From contig CALHAI010000004.1 of NCBI GenBank assembly GCA_937934295.1, positions 186,001-250,000 on the forward strand: DNA of 64,000 nucleotides, in the 5' to 3' direction. A model generated the notes under the pieces. It saw only the letters and a list, made by a program, of their open reading frames with translations. It made no database searches and was not told where the DNA came from. A program made the position numbers and the translations under genes. Numbering within the stretch: position 1 is the stretch's first letter; every line of letters begins with the position of its first letter. The DNA is from an uncultured Blastocatellia bacterium. GTDB lineage: Bacteria > Acidobacteriota > Blastocatellia > HR10. Shown piece after piece: positions 63,991 through 64,000 of the stretch.

Positions 63991-64000
63991 GAGGTAAAAT

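Overview
The window is a gene-dense, roughly 60-65% GC chromosomal segment of a Gram-negative-type bacterium. It has no tRNA or rRNA gene, insertion sequence, phage gene or CRISPR array that I can see. The combination of futalosine-type menaquinone synthesis (mqnA), a stand-alone heptose-1-phosphate adenylyltransferase, OmpA and secretin outer-membrane proteins, a PilMNO/GspDEFG machine whose secretin carries a cohesin-like tail, DUF3108 and SelB suggests an Acidobacteriota member, possibly a Blastocatellia-like thermophile. That is inference from gene content; there is no marker RNA in the window.

Layout. 1-5422 (minus): serS, rfaE2 and mfd (C-terminus cut by the window edge). 5559-9698 (plus): galU, a Fic-fold protein with a broken active site, an RNase II-type exonuclease and a GlcG/HbpS-like protein. 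9804-12315: yggS, yggT, a small unknown gene and mqnA. 12329-14503: a large OmpA-domain envelope protein. 14648-25232: a type IV pilus/type II secretion-like operon (pilN, pilO, an IPT-domain protein, a pseudopilin-like protein, gspF, gspE, a TPR-secretin-cohesin gspD, two gspG-like pseudopilins, pilM). 25587-31801: UDP-glucose dehydrogenase, cyclase, glycosyltransferase, dual-specificity-type phosphatase, LigB/Memo-like protein and a tandem-repeat exported protein. 31868-42820 (minus): DUF1992, a secreted unknown, an FprA-like reductase, an MBL hydrolase, glcF, glcE, glcD, then pyrB, pyrR and a DUF3108 protein. 42848-45515 (minus): pnp and rpsO. 45687-49373 (plus): an Opp-type uptake system without its ATPases. 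49488-52301: an exported protein and selB. 52308-53306 (minus): a DUF374 acyltransferase and a small coiled-coil protein. 53588-61506 (minus): a ten-gene unit yceD-rpmF-plsX-fabH-fabD-fabG-acpP-fabF-etfB-etfA. 61695-62978: pyrC. 62992-63922 (minus): an ECF sigma factor preceded by two tiny paralogous membrane-peptide genes.

Several promoters match the sigma70 consensus well, so transcription units can be drawn. The yceD unit has TTGACA-16-TATAAT. pyrC and yggS appear to start transcription almost at their start codons (leaderless).

The least expected item is at the right edge. A strong promoter with an extended -10 drives two genes for 36- and 32-residue hydrophobic peptides that share GQLDLA, LLLALLA, LLGSG and CPIP blocks although nearly every shared codon differs. 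They are followed by a perfect 8-bp hairpin and then an ECF sigma factor with no anti-sigma gene beside it. This looks like a conserved small-peptide family tied to a regulator, and I do not recognise it.
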